From: JAOUEA01 sp963719165
GTDB taxonomy: Bacteria > Actinomycetota > UBA4738 > HRBIN12
DNA: 64,000 bases
Reading direction: 5' to 3'
NCBI GenBank assembly: GCA_963719165.1
Contig: CAVRAV010000002.1
Location: 19,462-83,461 of the forward strand
Every line of letters begins with the position of its first letter. Position 1 is the first letter of the stretch. Shown one piece after another: positions 62,069 to 64,000 of the stretch. The translations under genes and the position numbers were made by a program. The notes under the pieces were generated by a model. That model saw nothing but the letters and a program-made list of their open reading frames with translations, was not told where the DNA came from and ran no database searches.

Positions 62069-62252
62069 GAGTCCTCCTTGCGGCGGCCTTGATCGCCTCG
62101 ACAGAGTCCCGCCGCGTCCGAGGGAGGTAAGCACCTCGGAGCCCTGCGAAGTCGTGAGTGCTCTTCCAACGTACCAAACGATCCACGGCCGCCCTAAGTC
62201 CGCGATCCCGGTCAGCAACACCTGGCAGTCATGGCTGGAATCGATGCGCTCG

Positions 62253-62398
62253 TCAGATGGTGGGGAGAGGAGGAGCCTGACCACCCCTCTGACCTGCGAC
62301 GTTACGTTCGAGGTCGCCGCTGATCGGCCACTTGGGGATGAATCGCCTTCCGAAGGTGCGGGCCGGGTTCATGGACGTGCCGGAGATGGGACGGGACC
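62253..62398 (-). pseudogene. Possible aquaporin (MIP) fragment
   Basis: The segment PISGTSMNPARTFG contains the second NPA box consensus of aquaporins (SMNPARSFGPA). The following residues (RRFIPKWPISGDLERN) no longer match and the frame closes. With no other MIP helices, this is at most a short remnant inside the 330-base gap 62069-62398, which otherwise shows nothing I recognise. Confidence 0.4.
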
Positions 62399-63739
62399 CT
62401 AGGCCAACTCGATGGGCAGCGGCGTGGCGTGGATGCAGTTGTCGTAGCCGAACCCGGTGTCGGAACTGCCGTCCACCGGCCCGGACAGTTCGTGAGCATC
62501 CGATGCTCCCGGTCGTGTCCTGAGCGGCGAAGGCGTCCTCGAGCGCCCGGATCGTGGAGCCGTGGTCGTAGAAGGTCGAGGTCGCGCAGGGAGCGCCGTC
62601 CGTGCAGGACAACGCGGAGGCGATCCCGTTCCCGTTCTGGCCCGGCACGATGATCATCGGCAGCTGGGCACCGCCGGAGGTGCCCTCGTCGGTCGTGATG
62701 ATCACGACCCCGTTGGGGCCGACGTCCATCGCGATGTCGCGCAGGTTCTCCTGCAACCAGCAGTCCACGGTCCCGTGCTTCGCTACATCCTCGGACCCGG
62801 TACCCGGTGGATCGCCTGCGAGGCTGTGGCAGGCCGGCGACCCACCGGCGTCGGCGAGCGCGTGGAAGCCGTTGTTGTCGCACGCGTGGATCGCGTTGTG
62901 TCCGTCGTGACACAGGTCGGGAACGATGACCGAGAACGCGGGCCATCCGTCGGCCATCCCCGCGAAGGCGCCCCGGTTCTCGTCCAGGCTCGTGCTCGAG
63001 TTGCCGGTGTCTCCTACGGGAAGCGGGAAGTCGCGCACGTGCCGCCTTCCGTTGGGGGTGCAGTCGGCTGCCACGTCGGCGTAGAAGGTGGCGGGCGCGT
63101 GGCGCCGCGCGTACTGCTGGTGGCCCACGGCGGTGGGCTCGTTGGGGGAATCGGAGAACCCCGAGAGGCAGTCGCCGTTGGCATGCATCTGGGCGTTGGC
63201 GACGAACCCCTCGTAGTAGTCGGTCCAGCTGAGCCCGGCGTCGTCGAGTTGGCGGTAGATGTCGGTCCCGCAGTAGTCGGGCGCGCCCGCCAGCCAGGGG
63301 GTGCCTCACCACGGTTGAACCTGCCGTCTTCGACCCCACCGTGACAATTGTCGCCGGACGTCATGAACCCGTACTGCTGAGCCGAGCTCGCGAAGCAGCC
63401 CGACGTGCCATCCCCGCAGTGCCGCCCGGTCCCGTACCCACCCGATCCCGTGACTCCCGCGTAGTAGCCGGCGTGCTCGGCGCCTTTGCCGCTGACGACC
63501 GTGGCGTGGAACGGCGCCGTATCCACGGCGAGGTGCGCGCAGACGAACGGATCCACGGCACCGGCGCCGCAGCTCAGGTACCCACCGTAGGAGGCGTTCT
63601 CCAGGATGACCAAGGCGATCTTCTGCGGCTGGATACCCGAGGCCGCCGAGGTCCGTTCGTTGTCGGCCCACACCAGCACCGTCGTTAGCACGATGAGGCC
63701 GATCAGCCCGCCCGTCATCCTTCGATGTTGCCTGATCAT
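62399..63739 (-). CDS. Secreted phosphoesterase (phospholipase C / acid phosphatase family), frameshifted
   Basis: About 447 codons from ATG 63739, with GGAGG 3 bases upstream. Signal peptide TGGLIGLIVLTTVLVWADNE. Mature: IQPQKIALVILENASYGGYL (the N-terminal ENxSY motif of phosphoesterase-family enzymes), TSGDNCHGGVEDGRF, then across a shift near 63290 QMHANGDCLSGFSDSPNEPT, FSVIVPDLCHDGHNAIHACD, VVIITTDEGTSGGAQLPMII and DHGSTIRALEDAFA. A shift near 62490 leads to FGYDNCIHATPLPIELA and the stop at 62399. The metal-ligand Asp/His/Glu clusters are retained. Likely an extracellular phosphatase or phospholipase. Confidence 0.8.
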
Positions 63740-63860
63740 GTTCCTCCGCTCCTGGCCGACCGCAGATGTTACCGTCCTCGGCTGGCTCCAAGGACCGGCG
63801 GAGGTCGATCGAGGCGGCCACCCGCGATGTACGTGTGCGAATTCCGCCATCTCGTCGTTC

Positions 63861-64000
63861 GAGGAGCATCCCGAGTGGCAGAGGTGGCTTCGGATCGACT
63901 GGGCTACGCGTTCACGCGTACGCCGCGGCGCCCAGGAACTCGATCGAGCGGACCGGCTCATCGCCGACGACCCCCTCCCCCTGAGGGAAAGGGCCTCTGA
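63861..64000 (+). CDS. Possible 5' part of a gene running off the window
   Basis: One frame reads EEHPEWQRWLRIDWATRSRV, then AQELDRADRLIADDPLPLRE up to the window edge with protein-like composition (Trp, amphipathic helix). No start codon or Shine-Dalgarno is evident, so the left boundary is not fixed. Confidence 0.25.

Noticed and set aside
54161..63739. Genomic island or insertion sequence
   Set aside because: Fragments are abundant, but no transposase, integrase, attachment repeat or terminal inverted repeat was found.
63790..63880. Possible tRNA (GCGAATTCC, CCGCCATCTCG resembles a T arm and acceptor end)
   Set aside because: The T-stem partner, anticodon arm and acceptor 5' strand cannot be paired.

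Overview
The window comes from a high-GC bacterium of the phylum Actinomycetota. I judged base composition by eye and did not compute it. The assignment rests on these features: the order tRNA-Thr, tRNA-Met, tuf, rpmG, hadA-hadB-like hot-dog dehydratases, tRNA-Trp, secE, nusG, rplK, rplA, then rplJ-rplL (in Mycobacterium rpmG2, hadABC, trpT, secE and nusG are adjacent in the same way); an actinobacterial-type L10 leader; NusG with a long acidic N-terminal extension; and a DUF222/HNH (13E12-type) protein. I cannot name a genus; an uncultured lineage known only from metagenomes is plausible.

Layout. 0-22 kb is mostly chromosomal housekeeping on the minus strand. The translation and transcription cluster is interrupted by lineage-specific genes: a TPR lipoprotein, a secreted collagen-like protein, a YfhO-like membrane protein, the DUF222/HNH protein, a DUF389 transporter-like protein, a large coiled-coil protein and a NarL-type regulator. 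18.5-24 kb holds a TauE/SafE exporter, a universal stress protein, a polytopic membrane protein and a DUF192 lipoprotein. 23.1-27.0 kb is a complete sulfate ABC importer operon (binding protein, CysT, CysW, CysA) behind a recognisable promoter. 27-36.5 kb carries DNA repair and lipid genes: a LigD-type polymerase convergent with an ATP-dependent ligase, prolyl aminopeptidase, a PAP2 phosphatase divergent from a diacylglycerol-kinase-like gene, and DNA polymerase IV.

36.6-42.7 kb is the most interesting stretch. It encodes a SLOG-type nucleotide-sensor domain fused to SLATT-like membrane segments, a divergent stand-alone SLATT (DUF4231) protein, a TIR-domain protein overlapping by ATGA with a broken lipoprotein gene, and then an ECF sigma factor with a membrane-anchored beta-propeller whose blades each carry a cysteine pair. 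TIR plus SLOG plus a membrane effector resembles the logic of Thoeris-type defence, but in an arrangement I do not recognise.

42.7-53.4 kb contains an AlkZ-like protein, a Bax-inhibitor-1 family protein, a nucleotidyltransferase, an operon of a leaderless PhnD-like protein with a TusA/ferritin-like di-iron protein, a ribbon-helix-helix gene with a perfect palindromic operator at its start codon, DUF4097, a decayed ABC ATPase, a truncated haemoglobin, an MBL hydrolase and a DHFR-like reductase. 53.4-64 kb mixes intact genes (methyltransferase-fold protein, tandem GNAT, MFS exporter, tandem nitroreductase, MBL hydrolase, phosphoesterase) with many gene fragments. Two of these fragments are partial copies of genes that are intact elsewhere in this window.

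Many genes, including the essential rplA and nusG, are broken by single-base frameshifts but are otherwise well conserved. This looks like residual long-read indel error rather than decay. Frameshifted genes are therefore given as whole loci with the approximate shift position.
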